The notes: generated by a model from the letters alone, not told the origin. A stretch of 64,000 nt of DNA from Gordonia aichiensis NBRC 108223 (GCF_000332975.1 NZ_BANR01000021.1:43847-107846); one strand, 5' to 3'; positions 8,390 to 17,679 are shown, counted from the stretch's first letter. A program made the numbers and translations.

Positions 8390-10564
8390 TCACCACCACT
8401 GCAGCGCACGGCTCAGATCGGCGTCGACGGCGGGGATGAGACTGCGGACGAACGTCGCCGACAGATGGTGGTAGTCGTGCCACACGAGAATGTTCCCGAC
8501 GACAGCCGGGCAGTAGATCGCGGTGCACATGGCATCCGTGTAGTCCAGGAACGACATGTTGGGATACCGCGGAGCGATCGCTCGTGCCGGATCGGACTGC
8601 GCCATCGCCACATCGCGGTCGACACCGCAGACCTGCGGTTTCTTGCCCTGCGCCAGGCATTCGGGTGGCTTGAGCTTTCCATGTGCCCAGGGGTTGTCGC
8701 GCACCGCGACGACCCGCTGCCCTCGATCGCGGAACTGGGTGAAGATGTCGGTGTAGTCGGTCGGGACGGTGTCGCCGGGGCCGTTCTCGACCGGCCGGGT
8801 GCTGTTGGTGAATACGACGTCGGGCTTGTCGACGGCAAGGCGGTCCATCACGCGTCGCGACCAGTCGTTGCACTGGTAGTACTTCTGCCCGAACCAGGTG
8901 AACACGTGGGAGGTGGTCAGTGCGCAACCGACCTTGAGGTAGGTGGTCACGCGGAATCCGCGCTGCTTGCCGACGGCGTCGAGAGCGGTGATCCACTGCT
9001 CCGCGTGCGATCCCCCGACCAGCGCGATCGTGCGCGTCGCCGATGCGTCACCGTAGACGCCGACCTTGATCGACGGGTCCTTCCAGCCGCTGATCACCGA
9101 GTCGTAGGAAGTGATCGGCCAGTCCTTGTCGACGACTTCCGGACTCGGCTGCGGGTCGACGTGAGGCGTCGGTGCGCCGTCGAGGTAGGCGCGCGCCCCG
9201 GGATAGAGCCGAGGGTCGAGGTTGTCGGTGTTGACCGTCGCATTGGCGGCATTGCGTTGCCACACAACGGCTGTCGTGCCCGCGATGATCGTCGCGACCA
9301 CGATCACGGCGGCGAGTGTGACGCGATAGGCGCGGGAGAAACCTGCGTCCCGACCGGACCGCAGGGGAGCTTCGACGAATCGGGTCGTCAGCCACGCCAG
9401 GAGCAGTGACACCGCCAGGATCGCCGCACCCTCATACCAGCTCACGTCGTCGCGGTAGCGCCATGCGAGGTAGAAGATGAGCAGTGGCCAGTGCCAGAGG
9501 TAGAGCGCATAGGCCACCGAACCGAGCCACACCAGCCTCGGGTGCGCGAGCCCGCGGCTGACAAAGCCCGCCTCGCTCGACGCCGCGTCGCGGGCAGCGG
9601 GCGAACCGGTCCAGATGAGTGCGAGCGTCGCACCGACGGGCACCCACGCCCAGACGCCCGGATACTCCGACACCCCGCTGATCCACCAGCCGCAGCCCAC
9701 GATCAGGGCGAGCGCCGCGATTCCGACGACGTCGCGGAGCCAGACAGGCATCGACAGTCGCGGGCGCCCGGGGGCGCGACGCGTCACCCGCTGCGGGATC
9801 GCGACCGCCAGCAGCCCGCCCGCCAGCGGCTCCCACAAGCGCGCGACCGTGTCGTAGTAGTTGAAGGGCTGATTGACGTCGTGGCGGTACACGGCCCAGA
9901 CGAACGACCCGACGGCAACGGCAAACAGTGCGACACCGACGACACCGCGGATGACTCTGGCCTCAGCGAACACCGTGAAGCGGCGGGCGAGCAGCTTCAG
10001 GACGCCCCCGAGCGCGAGCATGCAGACCAGCGTGAGAACGAAGAACTGTCCCTGCATCGACATCGACCACAGGTGCTGCATCGGGCTGTTCGCCGAATCG
10101 GCCGCCGCATAATCCTGCGAGTCGAACGCTAGATGCCAGTTCTGGTAGTACAGCGCACTCGCCTGGATCTCCGAAGCTAAAGGGCCCCAACGGGTTCTGG
10201 GCATGATCAGCGCGATCAGTGCGGTGACGACGACCAGTACGACGAGCAGCGCGGGCAGCAGACGACGCACCAGCCGCCAGAACCTGGGCCACGGGTCGAC
10301 CGCACGTCGCCACGACACAGACGACGGGTTCGTCGCAATGACGTGCTTGAGCAACGACGCGATGAAGAAATAGCCCGACAGCGTGAGGAACACGTCGACA
10401 CCGCCGGACACCCGGCCGAACCACACGTGGAAGATCGCGACGAGCGCGATCGCGATGCCGCGCAGACCGTCGAGGTCGAGCCGGTACCCCGAGGTGTTGC
10501 CGGTCGCGGCGTCCTCGTTCGGGGTTCCGGAAGCGACTCCGGCGTCGGACAGCGTGGAACTCAC
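8390..10564 (-). CDS. Acyltransferase 3 - SGNH fusion protein (OafA-like)
   Basis: A 724-residue protein with an N-terminal acyltransferase-3 membrane domain (about 25-420; RGIAIALVAIFHVWFG near residue 35) and an extracytoplasmic SGNH hydrolase-like domain (about 470-715). The SGNH block I is LVGGSHAEQW, and the C-terminal catalytic DxxH-type segment is WHDYHHLSATF. Proteins with this layout O-acetylate polysaccharides, LPS or peptidoglycan, the SGNH part passing the acyl group to the acceptor. The start is GTG at 10564 with a poor ribosome-binding site. Given the glycan synthase 9 kb away, an exported glycan is a reasonable but unproven acceptor. Confidence 0.9.
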   Translation of the reverse strand: MSSTLSDAGVASGTPNEDAATGNTSGYRLDLDGLRGIAIALVAIFHVWFGRVSGGVDVFLTLSGYFFIASLLKHVIATNPSSVSWRRAVDPWPRFWRLVRRLLPALLVVLVVVTALIALIMPRTRWGPLASEIQASALYYQNWHLAFDSQDYAAADSANSPMQHLWSMSMQGQFFVLTLVCMLALGGVLKLLARRFTVFAEARVIRGVVGVALFAVAVGSFVWAVYRHDVNQPFNYYDTVARLWEPLAGGLLAVAIPQRVTRRAPGRPRLSMPVWLRDVVGIAALALIVGCGWWISGVSEYPGVWAWVPVGATLALIWTGSPAARDAASSEAGFVSRGLAHPRLVWLGSVAYALYLWHWPLLIFYLAWRYRDDVSWYEGAAILAVSLLLAWLTTRFVEAPLRSGRDAGFSRAYRVTLAAVIVVATIIAGTTAVVWQRNAANATVNTDNLDPRLYPGARAYLDGAPTPHVDPQPSPEVVDKDWPITSYDSVISGWKDPSIKVGVYGDASATRTIALVGGSHAEQWITALDAVGKQRGFRVTTYLKVGCALTTSHVFTWFGQKYYQCNDWSRRVMDRLAVDKPDVVFTNSTRPVENGPGDTVPTDYTDIFTQFRDRGQRVVAVRDNPWAHGKLKPPECLAQGKKPQVCGVDRDVAMAQSDPARAIAPRYPNMSFLDYTDAMCTAIYCPAVVGNILVWHDYHHLSATFVRSLIPAVDADLSRALQWW

Positions 10565-10719
10565 AGGCAGCGATGGTACTGCGACATAACGCCCACGCCG
10601 TGGACCCCTCCGACGTGGGAGGTTTGCGCCGTCGTGCTTCTAAACCTTCTCCCGCCACAGTGCGTCGCGCACGCTGTGCTCATCGATCCGACCGGTTGTC
10701 CACACAGCAAGGAGTACAC

Positions 10720-12105
10720 ATGGCAGAGCGAAATCGCGGGTCCGACGCCCGCCCGTCCGTCGCGGTCGTCGGCGCAGGCGTGACCGGCACGAGCGCGGCA
10801 CTCGGCTTCCTCGACGCGGGATTCGACGTCACCCTCTACAGCGATCGCGACCGGGAATCGTTGCGCGACAAGGTCCCACCGACCGGCGTCGGAGTCTTGT
10901 TCGGCAGTTCCCGCGACTGGGACGCACAGATCATCGACGACCTGTACGAGGTGGGCAATACCACCGGCATCAGCGTCCGACTGTCGTCGGGGGAGGGTGC
11001 CGAACGCGTCGACGTCCTCGAGTTCAATCCCGACTACGGCTATGTCGCACAGGCCGTCGACCTACGACTGCGCGCCGACGACAGGCTCGGCCGATTCCTC
11101 GAACGCGGCGGACACTTCCAGGTCGAGGCGGTCGACCCCGACCGTCTCGACGAGATCGCGGCGGCGAGCGATCTGACCCTGGTCGCCACGGGCAAGGGCG
11201 GGTTGGCCTCCTTCTTCCCCGTCGACGACGAACGCACGCACTATCGCCGGCCACAGCGTCGGCTATTGCAGGTCACGCTGACCGGGCTCGACCACGGCCC
11301 CGACACCTTCGCCTACCGCGCAGCCGAGGGTGGACGTCAGTCACTGTTCAACCTCGACAGCGACAACGGCGAGATCTTCGTCGGTCCCTTCTTGCACAAG
11401 GACGCTGGCGCGACATGGTCGTTCATCGTCTTCGCCAAACCCGACGGCGCGTGGGCGCCCCTGATCGACACCGTCACCGACGCGGCGTCGGCGCGGCAAG
11501 CGATCGTCGACATCTTCGACACATGGTTCCCGGCCGACGCGCCTGCGATCCATGAGCTACGCGTCATCGAATCCGATCCGTACTCGTGGTTGACGGGTGG
11601 GGTCACCCCGACCGTTCGCAAGCCCGTCGGGACCACGCGCAACGGGCACGTCGTGGCGGCGATCGGCGACACCGCGATCGCCGTCGACCCCGTGGCCGGT
11701 CAGGGCGCGCAGAACTCATTGATCCAGGTCGCCGAGTTGGTGCGGGCCGCCAAGACACGGCTCGACGACGATCCGTCGGCCACGTTCACGGCGCAATGGT
11801 TGACCGATGAGTTCGAGAAGCATTGGGAGAGAAGGGGCCGCGCCGCTGTCGAGGTGACGCGGCTCTATCTCGGCGATCCCGACTACGCGACCCATCTCGA
11901 GTTGGCGTTCCCGGCTGCGGCGGTCAACACCGATGTTGCGTCGGCGCAGTTCGGGCTGCTGTCGGATCCCAACCCGCTGCTGACGCTCGGCGATCGTGAC
12001 GACGTCCTCGGTTTCATCTCCGCGGTGGCAGGCGAACCGGCCGACGACGTGCTGGGCAGATTCGAGCCCGTCGGAAGCTTCGGTTCCAGGGCGGTGCCCG
12101 CCTGA
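10720..12105 (+). CDS. StyA-like FAD-dependent monooxygenase
   Basis: A 461-residue flavoprotein resembling the oxygenase of two-component styrene/indole monooxygenases. It has an N-terminal Rossmann motif VAVVGAGVTGTSAALGF, an AVDLRLRADDRLGRFLERGG segment like the FAD-binding part of StyA, LVATGKGG, and the C-terminal WLTGGVTPTVR ... IGDTAIAVDPVAGQGAQ signature of the group D/E type. The ATG at 10720 follows a CAAGGAG site, so the upstream in-frame extension is rejected. No StyB-type flavin reductase is encoded nearby, so reduced FAD would come from elsewhere. It is followed at 85 bp by the haem-oxygenase-fold gene, probably in one transcript. Substrate unknown. Confidence 0.82.
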   Translation: MAERNRGSDARPSVAVVGAGVTGTSAALGFLDAGFDVTLYSDRDRESLRDKVPPTGVGVLFGSSRDWDAQIIDDLYEVGNTTGISVRLSSGEGAERVDVLEFNPDYGYVAQAVDLRLRADDRLGRFLERGGHFQVEAVDPDRLDEIAAASDLTLVATGKGGLASFFPVDDERTHYRRPQRRLLQVTLTGLDHGPDTFAYRAAEGGRQSLFNLDSDNGEIFVGPFLHKDAGATWSFIVFAKPDGAWAPLIDTVTDAASARQAIVDIFDTWFPADAPAIHELRVIESDPYSWLTGGVTPTVRKPVGTTRNGHVVAAIGDTAIAVDPVAGQGAQNSLIQVAELVRAAKTRLDDDPSATFTAQWLTDEFEKHWERRGRAAVEVTRLYLGDPDYATHLELAFPAAAVNTDVASAQFGLLSDPNPLLTLGDRDDVLGFISAVAGEPADDVLGRFEPVGSFGSRAVPA

Positions 12106-12190
12106 GTGTCCGCGATGTTTGATCCTGCGTGCCGCGGGGTACGCCTGGTACGGAGGGCAGGATGCCGCTGCCCGATGCCAGGAGGACGAC

Positions 12191-13237
12191 GTGACCGTTA
12201 CCGCGCAGCATGCCCGTGGGTTCGATGCCCCAGCCCGCGGGCTCGAGGCCGGGAGTAGGACCCCCACGCGGGCGCGATTGCCGCGTCCGCGTGGGCCGCT
12301 GTCGGAACAACTGATCACCGCGCTAGCAGAAGGCGCCGAGGTGTCGGCCGTTGTGCAGCAGGGACTCGACGCCGACCCCTACGGTGACGATCTGCAACTT
12401 GCGCTCTATGTCGCCTACGAGTTGCACTACGCGGGTTTCGAGGGCGTCGACGACGAGCGCGAATGGGACGTGTCGGTGCTGGCATTCCGCCGTCGGCTCG
12501 AGCAGGTGTTCCTCGATGCCGTCCGGCGGGACGTCGGTGATCTCGACGGTGTGACTGCCGATGACGAGATGGACGCACTCAGCGTCACCCCTCCGGATGG
12601 TGACGGCGTCTCGTACCTACTCCGCGACGAACCCGAATGGGAGAAATTCCAGGATCTCTTCGCGATGCGCTCGATCTACCATCTGAAAGAAGCCGATCCC
12701 CACGCGTGGGCCATCCCGCGGCTGCGCCGTACGGCGAAGGCCGCCTTCGTCGCCGTGGAGTTCGACGAGTTCGGCGGCGGTCGCGGCGAGTCCGTGCACC
12801 AGGAACTCTTCGCCGACCTGATGGACGCAGCCGGATTGTGCACCGACCATCTGCACTATCTGGACAGCGCGCCGGGCTGGGCGATCGCGCCGGTGAACCT
12901 CATGTCGATGTTCGGGTTACATCGCGCGCTGCGGGCCGCAGCGGTCGGTCACCTGGCAGCAACCGAGATCACCTCGTCACCCGGGTCTGCGCGACTCCTC
13001 GCGGGACTGACGCGCCTCGACGCTCCCGCGCCATGCCGATACTTCTACTCAGAACACGTGGAGGCCGACGCGGTGCACGAGCAGGTCCTGCGCACGGACG
13101 TCGTCGGCGATCTCCTCACGGCGGAGCCGGAACTCGAACCGGACGTGGTTCTGGGTATCCGCGGATTCCTGTTGGTCGAAGATGCCTTCGATGCCGGGCT
13201 GAAACAGGTCTGGGCAGGTGGCGATACCGTCGGCTGA
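12191..13237 (+). CDS. Iron-containing redox enzyme (haem-oxygenase-like fold)
   Basis: A 348-residue protein of the haem-oxygenase-like di-iron (HDO-type) group. The helical core carries likely metal ligands in YHLKEADPHAWAIPRL, in VEFDEFGGGRGESVHQELF and in the C-terminal SEHVEADAVHEQV segment, where closely spaced Glu, Asp and His residues match the family pattern. Start chosen at GTG 12191, directly behind AGGAGGACGAC. Known relatives perform oxidations such as N-oxygenation, desaturation or C-C cleavage on small molecules. It follows the StyA-like gene and is convergent with a CDGSH Fe-S gene. The pairing suggests a redox pathway, but the substrate cannot be deduced. Confidence 0.82.
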   Translation: MTVTAQHARGFDAPARGLEAGSRTPTRARLPRPRGPLSEQLITALAEGAEVSAVVQQGLDADPYGDDLQLALYVAYELHYAGFEGVDDEREWDVSVLAFRRRLEQVFLDAVRRDVGDLDGVTADDEMDALSVTPPDGDGVSYLLRDEPEWEKFQDLFAMRSIYHLKEADPHAWAIPRLRRTAKAAFVAVEFDEFGGGRGESVHQELFADLMDAAGLCTDHLHYLDSAPGWAIAPVNLMSMFGLHRALRAAAVGHLAATEITSSPGSARLLAGLTRLDAPAPCRYFYSEHVEADAVHEQVLRTDVVGDLLTAEPELEPDVVLGIRGFLLVEDAFDAGLKQVWAGGDTVG

Positions 13238-13256
13238 ACCGGCTCCGCGGGCCCCG

Positions 13257-13493
13257 CTACGCAGAGGGGGACGGTCGACGTCGTCGGTGACTGGTGTCGC
13301 ACAGCGGGTACGTGCGACTCCGACCGCAGGCGCACACCGCGACCTGGAACCGGTCGGAGGTCACGTGCGTGCCGTCGGGTAGTTCGATGTTGACGGGACC
13401 GGGGATCATCATTGGTCCGCCACGGTTCACCCGCACGCGCACGGCATCCGGCCGAGCACTCCTCGACGGGTCACTGGCCGAACGGTCGCTCAT
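13257..13493 (-). CDS. CDGSH-type iron-sulfur protein
   Basis: A 78-residue protein with the complete 2Fe-2S CDGSH signature, CACGRSRTYPLCDTSH, in its C-terminal half (three Cys and one His ligands). The ATG at 13493 lies in a TCAT overlap with the stop codon of the upstream methyltransferase gene, so the two are translationally coupled. Small CDGSH proteins carry a redox-active, acid-labile cluster and are thought to move electrons or clusters. Its convergent neighbour is a di-iron redox enzyme, a plausible functional partner. Confidence 0.88.
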   Translation of the reverse strand: MSDRSASDPSRSARPDAVRVRVNRGGPMMIPGPVNIELPDGTHVTSDRFQVAVCACGRSRTYPLCDTSHRRRRPSPSA

Positions 13494-14260
13494 CTGCCCG
13501 GCCCGTCCGCCGCCACCAGGCGCTGTGCGGCGATGACAGCGAGCTTTTCGGTCCGGCGTCCGGGTTCGAGCAGGGTGCGCGCCTCGAGCCAGGCGCTCTG
13601 CCGCCTCAGGACGGGCCCGAACGGAATGGACTTGGTCGCGACGACCTCGGAGCGCAATCCGCTGAACCGCAACGACTCCAGTGTGGCCTCGATGTTCGCG
13701 AACTCGGACTGGACCACCAGCAGGGTTCCGCCGGGAGCCAACAGGTGCGGGGCGATTGCGCAGACCGTGTTCAACACCCTCCGCCCGTCCGTTCCGGCGT
13801 CCCACGAATGACGGGGTGCCATGTCGGGGTCTGGATCACGGCCGCCTGCGAGCGGCAACGCCGGCACATATGGCGGATTGCAGGTGACGAGATCGAATCG
13901 ACCCCGGCCGACGAGTGCAGCGACATCGCCGTGCTCGACGCTCACCGCGCATGCCGCCTCGGCGCAGCGCTTGCGCGCAGCCTCGACGGCGGTCAGGCAA
14001 CTGTCGACGGCCATCACCGACCGTGCGCCGAGCGCGGCACACTCATACGCGATCACCCCGCTGCCGGTACACAGATCGGCCACACGTGCTCCGGCGGCGA
14101 AGCCGCCGAGACACAACTGCTCGATCAGCAGCCACGTGTCCTCCTGGGGTCGGTAGACATCGGTGAGATCGCGTGGCGGCCGCAGAGTGGCCGAGAGTGC
14201 GGCGTCGACCGTCGGGGTCGCGGTGACTGGGGTGGAAACTGCCGGGTTACCGGGCTTCAT
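13490..14260 (-). CDS. HemK2/MTQ2-type class I SAM methyltransferase
   Basis: A 256-residue SAM-dependent methyltransferase. The N-terminal YRPQEDTWLLIEQL is the HemK2-type lead, motif I is VADLCTGSGVIAYECAALGA, and DLVTCNPPYVP is the NPPY catalytic loop used by enzymes that methylate glutamine or adenine amide/amino nitrogens. It is shorter than PrmC and lacks its N-terminal helical domain, so it is unlikely to be the main release-factor methyltransferase. The gene overlaps the CDGSH gene by 4 bp. Its target is unknown. Confidence 0.85.
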   Translation of the reverse strand: MKPGNPAVSTPVTATPTVDAALSATLRPPRDLTDVYRPQEDTWLLIEQLCLGGFAAGARVADLCTGSGVIAYECAALGARSVMAVDSCLTAVEAARKRCAEAACAVSVEHGDVAALVGRGRFDLVTCNPPYVPALPLAGGRDPDPDMAPRHSWDAGTDGRRVLNTVCAIAPHLLAPGGTLLVVQSEFANIEATLESLRFSGLRSEVVATKSIPFGPVLRRQSAWLEARTLLEPGRRTEKLAVIAAQRLVAADGPGR

Positions 14261-14374
14261 GCGTCTCTACCTTTTCTGCAGGATCGAGTGACAATGGTGG
14301 GAATACCCGTGCGGCGGAGAATCAAACATCGCCGCGAGGTGCGATCTCGGTGCGGGTAGTGATGTGGGTGCGGG

Positions 14375-14400
14375 GTTTGATTTGCGGCGAGGGTGGGTAC
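14375..14400 (+). promoter_or_regulatory. SigF-type promoter of rsbW
   Basis: GTTT at 14375-14378, a 16-bp spacer, and GGGTAC at 14395-14400. This fits the mycobacterial SigF consensus (GTTT, 14-17 bp, GGGTAT) with one mismatch. It lies about 100 bp before the rsbW start, indicating autoregulation of the SigF module. Confidence 0.72.
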
Positions 14401-14497
14401 GCAGGTCGATGACTGTTGGTGCCACGACGCGAGCCACGCGGGCCCGCCGGTCACGATGTGGCACCGGTGGGCACGACGACGAGACGGAAGGACAACC

Positions 14498-15010
14498 GTG
14501 GGGGATCACGGAATCGCCGACCAGCGAACGATGAATGACGACCACCTCGGCATCGCCGAGGACACGATCGCGGTGTCGGTACCCGCGCGAGCGGACACGC
14601 TGCCGATCGTCCGCTCTGTCGTCGAGCATGCGCTGTTCGCCGCGGACTGGGTGTTCGACGACGTCGTCGACGTGAAGCTGGCTGTCGACGAGGTCTGTTC
14701 GCAGCTGGTGGCGGGTGCCTCCGATTGGGCACCGCGTCTGCACCTCGCCATCGACATCGACGGTGCCGACTTCTGGTGCGCCATCGAGACGGTGGTCGAC
14801 CCACGATTCACCATCGACACAACGGGATTCGGGTGGCGGGTCGTCGAGGCGGTGACCGATGCACGGTCGGTGAGTTACTCCGAGCGTGGTGCTCCCGTGG
14901 TGTACGAGGGTGCTGCTCGGCAATCTCTGGTCGATGGCGATGCCACTTCCGGTGCGCAGGCGGCGCGCACCGTGCGGGTTCGAATCGCCAAGCGTGGCAG
15001 CGTGGAATGA
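14498..15010 (+). CDS. rsbW: Anti-sigma factor, RsbW/UsfX-like ATP-binding protein
   Basis: A 170-residue GHKL-fold anti-sigma factor, expected to hold SigF inactive. VDVKLAVDEVCSQL corresponds to the N-box helix; the usual Mg-binding Asn is replaced, as also appears to be the case in mycobacterial UsfX. The later GFGWRVVEAVTDA corresponds to the G-box helix. The start is GTG at 14498 behind GGAAGGA; ATG at 14531 is an alternative. A SigF-type promoter lies upstream and sigF is 590 bp downstream on the same strand, with an antisense STAS gene between them, unlike the directly adjacent usfX-sigF pair of mycobacteria. Confidence 0.82.
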   Translation: MGDHGIADQRTMNDDHLGIAEDTIAVSVPARADTLPIVRSVVEHALFAADWVFDDVVDVKLAVDEVCSQLVAGASDWAPRLHLAIDIDGADFWCAIETVVDPRFTIDTTGFGWRVVEAVTDARSVSYSERGAPVVYEGAARQSLVDGDATSGAQAARTVRVRIAKRGSVE

Positions 15011-15030
15011 CTGTTGATCCGCGACGGCTC

Positions 15031-15483
15031 TCACGCGACAGCGTTGTCTGCGCTCGCGACATCGAGCGCTTCGCGCAGTGCTGTGAATGACAACTGGGCC
15101 GTGCTCGACAACTGACCTGTGCTGGAGAACTGATCAGGGGGAATCGCGGAGGCGCACACCGCCACACAGCGGAGTACGCCTCCGCTCGCAGCACACGTGA
15201 CCACAATTCCTGCTGAGGTCGCGTCCTCACAGAAGCGGGCCAACACAACCACTCCCGACACGTTCACGAAGTCGACGGCGGTCAGGTCGATGATCGCCGA
15301 TCCCGGGGTACGCGCCAGGATGTCGTCGAGTACGGCAGCCACGTCGGCTACGTTCTGGGAATCGATAGAACCCGAGAAGCGTTGCCGGGCAACAGTACCA
15401 GGAACTGGAGAGGGGCTCGCGGATGGCGGCGTCACCGTGACCACGCGCGCTGGTGAAGAGAGTTGGGGGCAGTGCAAACTCAT
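15031..15483 (-). CDS. STAS anti-anti-sigma factor
   Basis: A 150-residue STAS protein. FSGSIDSQNVADVAAVL and AIIDLTAVDFVNVSGVVVL form the fold, with Ser in VNVSG as the probable phosphorylation site used in partner switching with RsbW-type kinases. The C-terminus holds a short internal repeat (FSSTGQL, SSTAQL, SFTAL). The start is ATG 15483 or GTG 15501. The gene runs opposite to rsbW and sigF and fills the space between them, ending 21 bp from the end of rsbW. It probably releases SigF by binding the RsbW-like protein (inference from family and position). Confidence 0.82.
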   Translation of the reverse strand: MSLHCPQLSSPARVVTVTPPSASPSPVPGTVARQRFSGSIDSQNVADVAAVLDDILARTPGSAIIDLTAVDFVNVSGVVVLARFCEDATSAGIVVTCAASGGVLRCVAVCASAIPPDQFSSTGQLSSTAQLSFTALREALDVASADNAVA

Positions 15484-15597
15484 GTGCGCGTGTCCGTCCA
15501 CTCGGTTGCATAGGGCGCGGGCGCATTCCCGCTCTGCAGCTGTTGGCTGAACCGCTTATTCCGACGGTACGGTGCAGAGTGCAGCTCTTCAAGGAAA

Positions 15598-16446
15598 ATG
15601 CGAAAAAGGGCACACCGGAAGCCGGTGATCGAGACGGACAATCGAGAAGAGATTTCGTTGACTCCTGCGCCGCCCGACGAGCCTGCTGATCACACGGACG
15701 ACTACTCCGAGGTGGTCGACATGCTCGGTGAGATGCGTGCGCACCGCGACCCCGCCCGGCGAGCGATCATTCGCGATGAGGTCGTCTCGCACTGTCTGCC
15801 CCTCGCGGAGAACATCGCCCGACGATTCGCCGATCGCGGAGAGAACTTCGACGACCTCCTGCAGGTCGCGAGACTCGGCCTGGTGAATGCCGTCGACCGC
15901 TTCGATCCCGCTCTGGGATCGAGTTTTCTGGCGTTCGCCGTGCCAACCATCATGGGCGAGGTCAAACGGCACTTTCGTGACGTGATGTGGTCGATCAGGG
16001 TACCGCGCCGGGCCAAAGAGGCCTCACTCGACATCACAAGGGCCACCGACGATCTGGTGCAGCGGCTCGGTCGCTCACCGCGCCCGAGCGAACTGGCCGA
16101 GTTCCTCGGCCTGCCGGTGTCGGAGGTCATCGACGGACTGTTGGCGCGGTCGGCCTACGCCGCTGTGTCGATCGATTCGGAAACCGGCCAGGCGTCGTCG
16201 CTCGCAGACCGACTCGGCCACGACGATCCCGAGCTGGCCCGCGTCGACGAGTCCGTGACACTTCGTCCCGCGCTGGACCGGCTGTCCGAACGGGAGCGCC
16301 GCATCCTTTCGCTGCGATTTGTCAGTTCGATGTCGCAGAGCGAGATCGCCGCGGAGATTGGCATTTCCCAGATGCATGTCTCCCGACTGCTCACGAAGGC
16401 GCTCGGCACGCTGCGAGCGTCTCTCTCGGTCACCGACGACGACTGA
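15598..16446 (+). CDS. sigF: SigF-family (SigB/F/G) alternative sigma factor
   Basis: A 282-residue group 3 sigma factor. Region 2 contains IARRFADRGENFDDLLQVA and LGLVNAVDRFDP, followed by TIMGEVKRHFRD and the WSIRVPRR segment. Region 3 includes LGRSPRPSELAEFLGLP, and region 4 ends with SERERRILSLRF and SQSEIAAEIGISQMHVSRLL (helix-turn-helix). The ATG at 15598 follows AAGGA; a TTG at 15658 is also possible. Such factors direct general and stationary-phase stress genes. Likely regulated by the neighbouring RsbW-like and STAS proteins. Two candidate SigF promoters for other genes in this window are listed separately. Confidence 0.93.
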   Translation: MRKRAHRKPVIETDNREEISLTPAPPDEPADHTDDYSEVVDMLGEMRAHRDPARRAIIRDEVVSHCLPLAENIARRFADRGENFDDLLQVARLGLVNAVDRFDPALGSSFLAFAVPTIMGEVKRHFRDVMWSIRVPRRAKEASLDITRATDDLVQRLGRSPRPSELAEFLGLPVSEVIDGLLARSAYAAVSIDSETGQASSLADRLGHDDPELARVDESVTLRPALDRLSERERRILSLRFVSSMSQSEIAAEIGISQMHVSRLLTKALGTLRASLSVTDDD

Positions 16447-16500
16447 CGCAGGCTGTGACGGGCGCTGGGCGAATCGGGATGTGCGACGTCGTCGGTCACC

Positions 16501-17679
16501 TCACGGCTTCAGCACGATCTTGACCGCGCCCTGCGCCTTGCGCTGGAAGATGTCGTAGGCATGTGCGGCGTCGTCGAGCGGAAGCTCATGCGTCGCAAAC
16601 GAATCAACGCCGAGGGGGTCGTCGTCGCCGAGGAGGGGCATGATGTCGTTCACCCACTTCTTCACGTTCGCCTGTCCCATCCGCAGCTGAATCTGTTTGT
16701 CGAACATCGTCAGCATGGGTAGCGGGTCGGCGCTGCCGCCGTACACGCCGATCAGTGACAACGTTCCACCGCGGCGAACGATGTCGATTCCCGAGTACAG
16801 GGCAGCGAGCCGATCGACGCCCGCGTGCTCCATGACGGGCTTGGCTGCAGCGTCCGGAAGTAGTCCCACCGCCCGCTGCAGGAATCGGGCCCCTGGTGAG
16901 CCGTGTGCCTCCATGCCGACCGCGTCGATGACCGCGTCGGTCCCTCTGCCGTCGGTGCGGTCGCGGATCTCGTCGCCGATGTCGTCGACCGCGCGCAGGT
17001 CGATGGTCTCGATCCCACGCTGCTCGAGCCTGGCGAGTCGCTCGGGCACGAGGTCGACGCCGATGACCCGGGCGCCGCGGTGGGCGGCGATGCGCGCTGC
17101 CATGTCGCCGATCGGACCGAGTCCGAGTACGGTCACCGACCCACCGGAGGGAATGTCGGCGTATTCCACTGCCTGCCAGGCCGTCGGGAGAACATCCGAG
17201 AGGTAGACGTAGCGCGAATCGGGGGCATCGTCGGGCACCTTGATGTGTGTGAACTGGGCCTGAGGTACACGGAGGTACTCGGCCTGGCCGCCGGGCACCG
17301 AGCCGTAGAGCTCCGAGTATCCGAACAGCGCCGCGCCCATGTGTTGCGCGCGCACCTGCGTGGTCTCGCACTGGGTGTAGAGCTCGTCGGAACACATGTG
17401 GCAGGTGCCGCAGGAGATCTGGAACGGGATGACCACACGGTCCCCGACCTTGAGGTCACCTGCTTGCGGCCCCACTTCTTCGACGATTCCCATCGGCTCG
17501 TGGCCGAGGATGTCGCCCGGGTTCATGAATGCCCCGAGTACCTCATAGAGATGGAGATCCGAGCCGCAGATGTTGGTCGACGTCACTCTGATGATGGCAT
17601 CGGTCGGTTCCTCGATCGCGGGATCGGGCACGTTCTCGACGCGCACGTCTCGTCGGCCCTGCCAGGTCGCTGCTCGCAT
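16501..17679 (-). CDS. Zinc-dependent alcohol/formaldehyde dehydrogenase
   Basis: A 392-residue medium-chain dehydrogenase. The catalytic zinc region is TNICGSDLHLY with GHEPMGIVEEVG; the structural zinc site is CGTCHMCSDELYTQC; the NAD-binding loop is TVLGLGPIGDMAARIA. An insertion with NGGR-like DGRGTDAVIDAVG and a long C-terminal part match glutathione-independent formaldehyde dehydrogenase-like enzymes. The start is ATG 17679. A promoter resembling SigF sites lies about 55 bp upstream, so the gene may belong to the stress regulon of the sigF gene just beyond it. The two genes are convergent. Natural substrate uncertain. Confidence 0.9.
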   Translation of the reverse strand: MRAATWQGRRDVRVENVPDPAIEEPTDAIIRVTSTNICGSDLHLYEVLGAFMNPGDILGHEPMGIVEEVGPQAGDLKVGDRVVIPFQISCGTCHMCSDELYTQCETTQVRAQHMGAALFGYSELYGSVPGGQAEYLRVPQAQFTHIKVPDDAPDSRYVYLSDVLPTAWQAVEYADIPSGGSVTVLGLGPIGDMAARIAAHRGARVIGVDLVPERLARLEQRGIETIDLRAVDDIGDEIRDRTDGRGTDAVIDAVGMEAHGSPGARFLQRAVGLLPDAAAKPVMEHAGVDRLAALYSGIDIVRRGGTLSLIGVYGGSADPLPMLTMFDKQIQLRMGQANVKKWVNDIMPLLGDDDPLGVDSFATHELPLDDAAHAYDIFQRKAQGAVKIVLKP

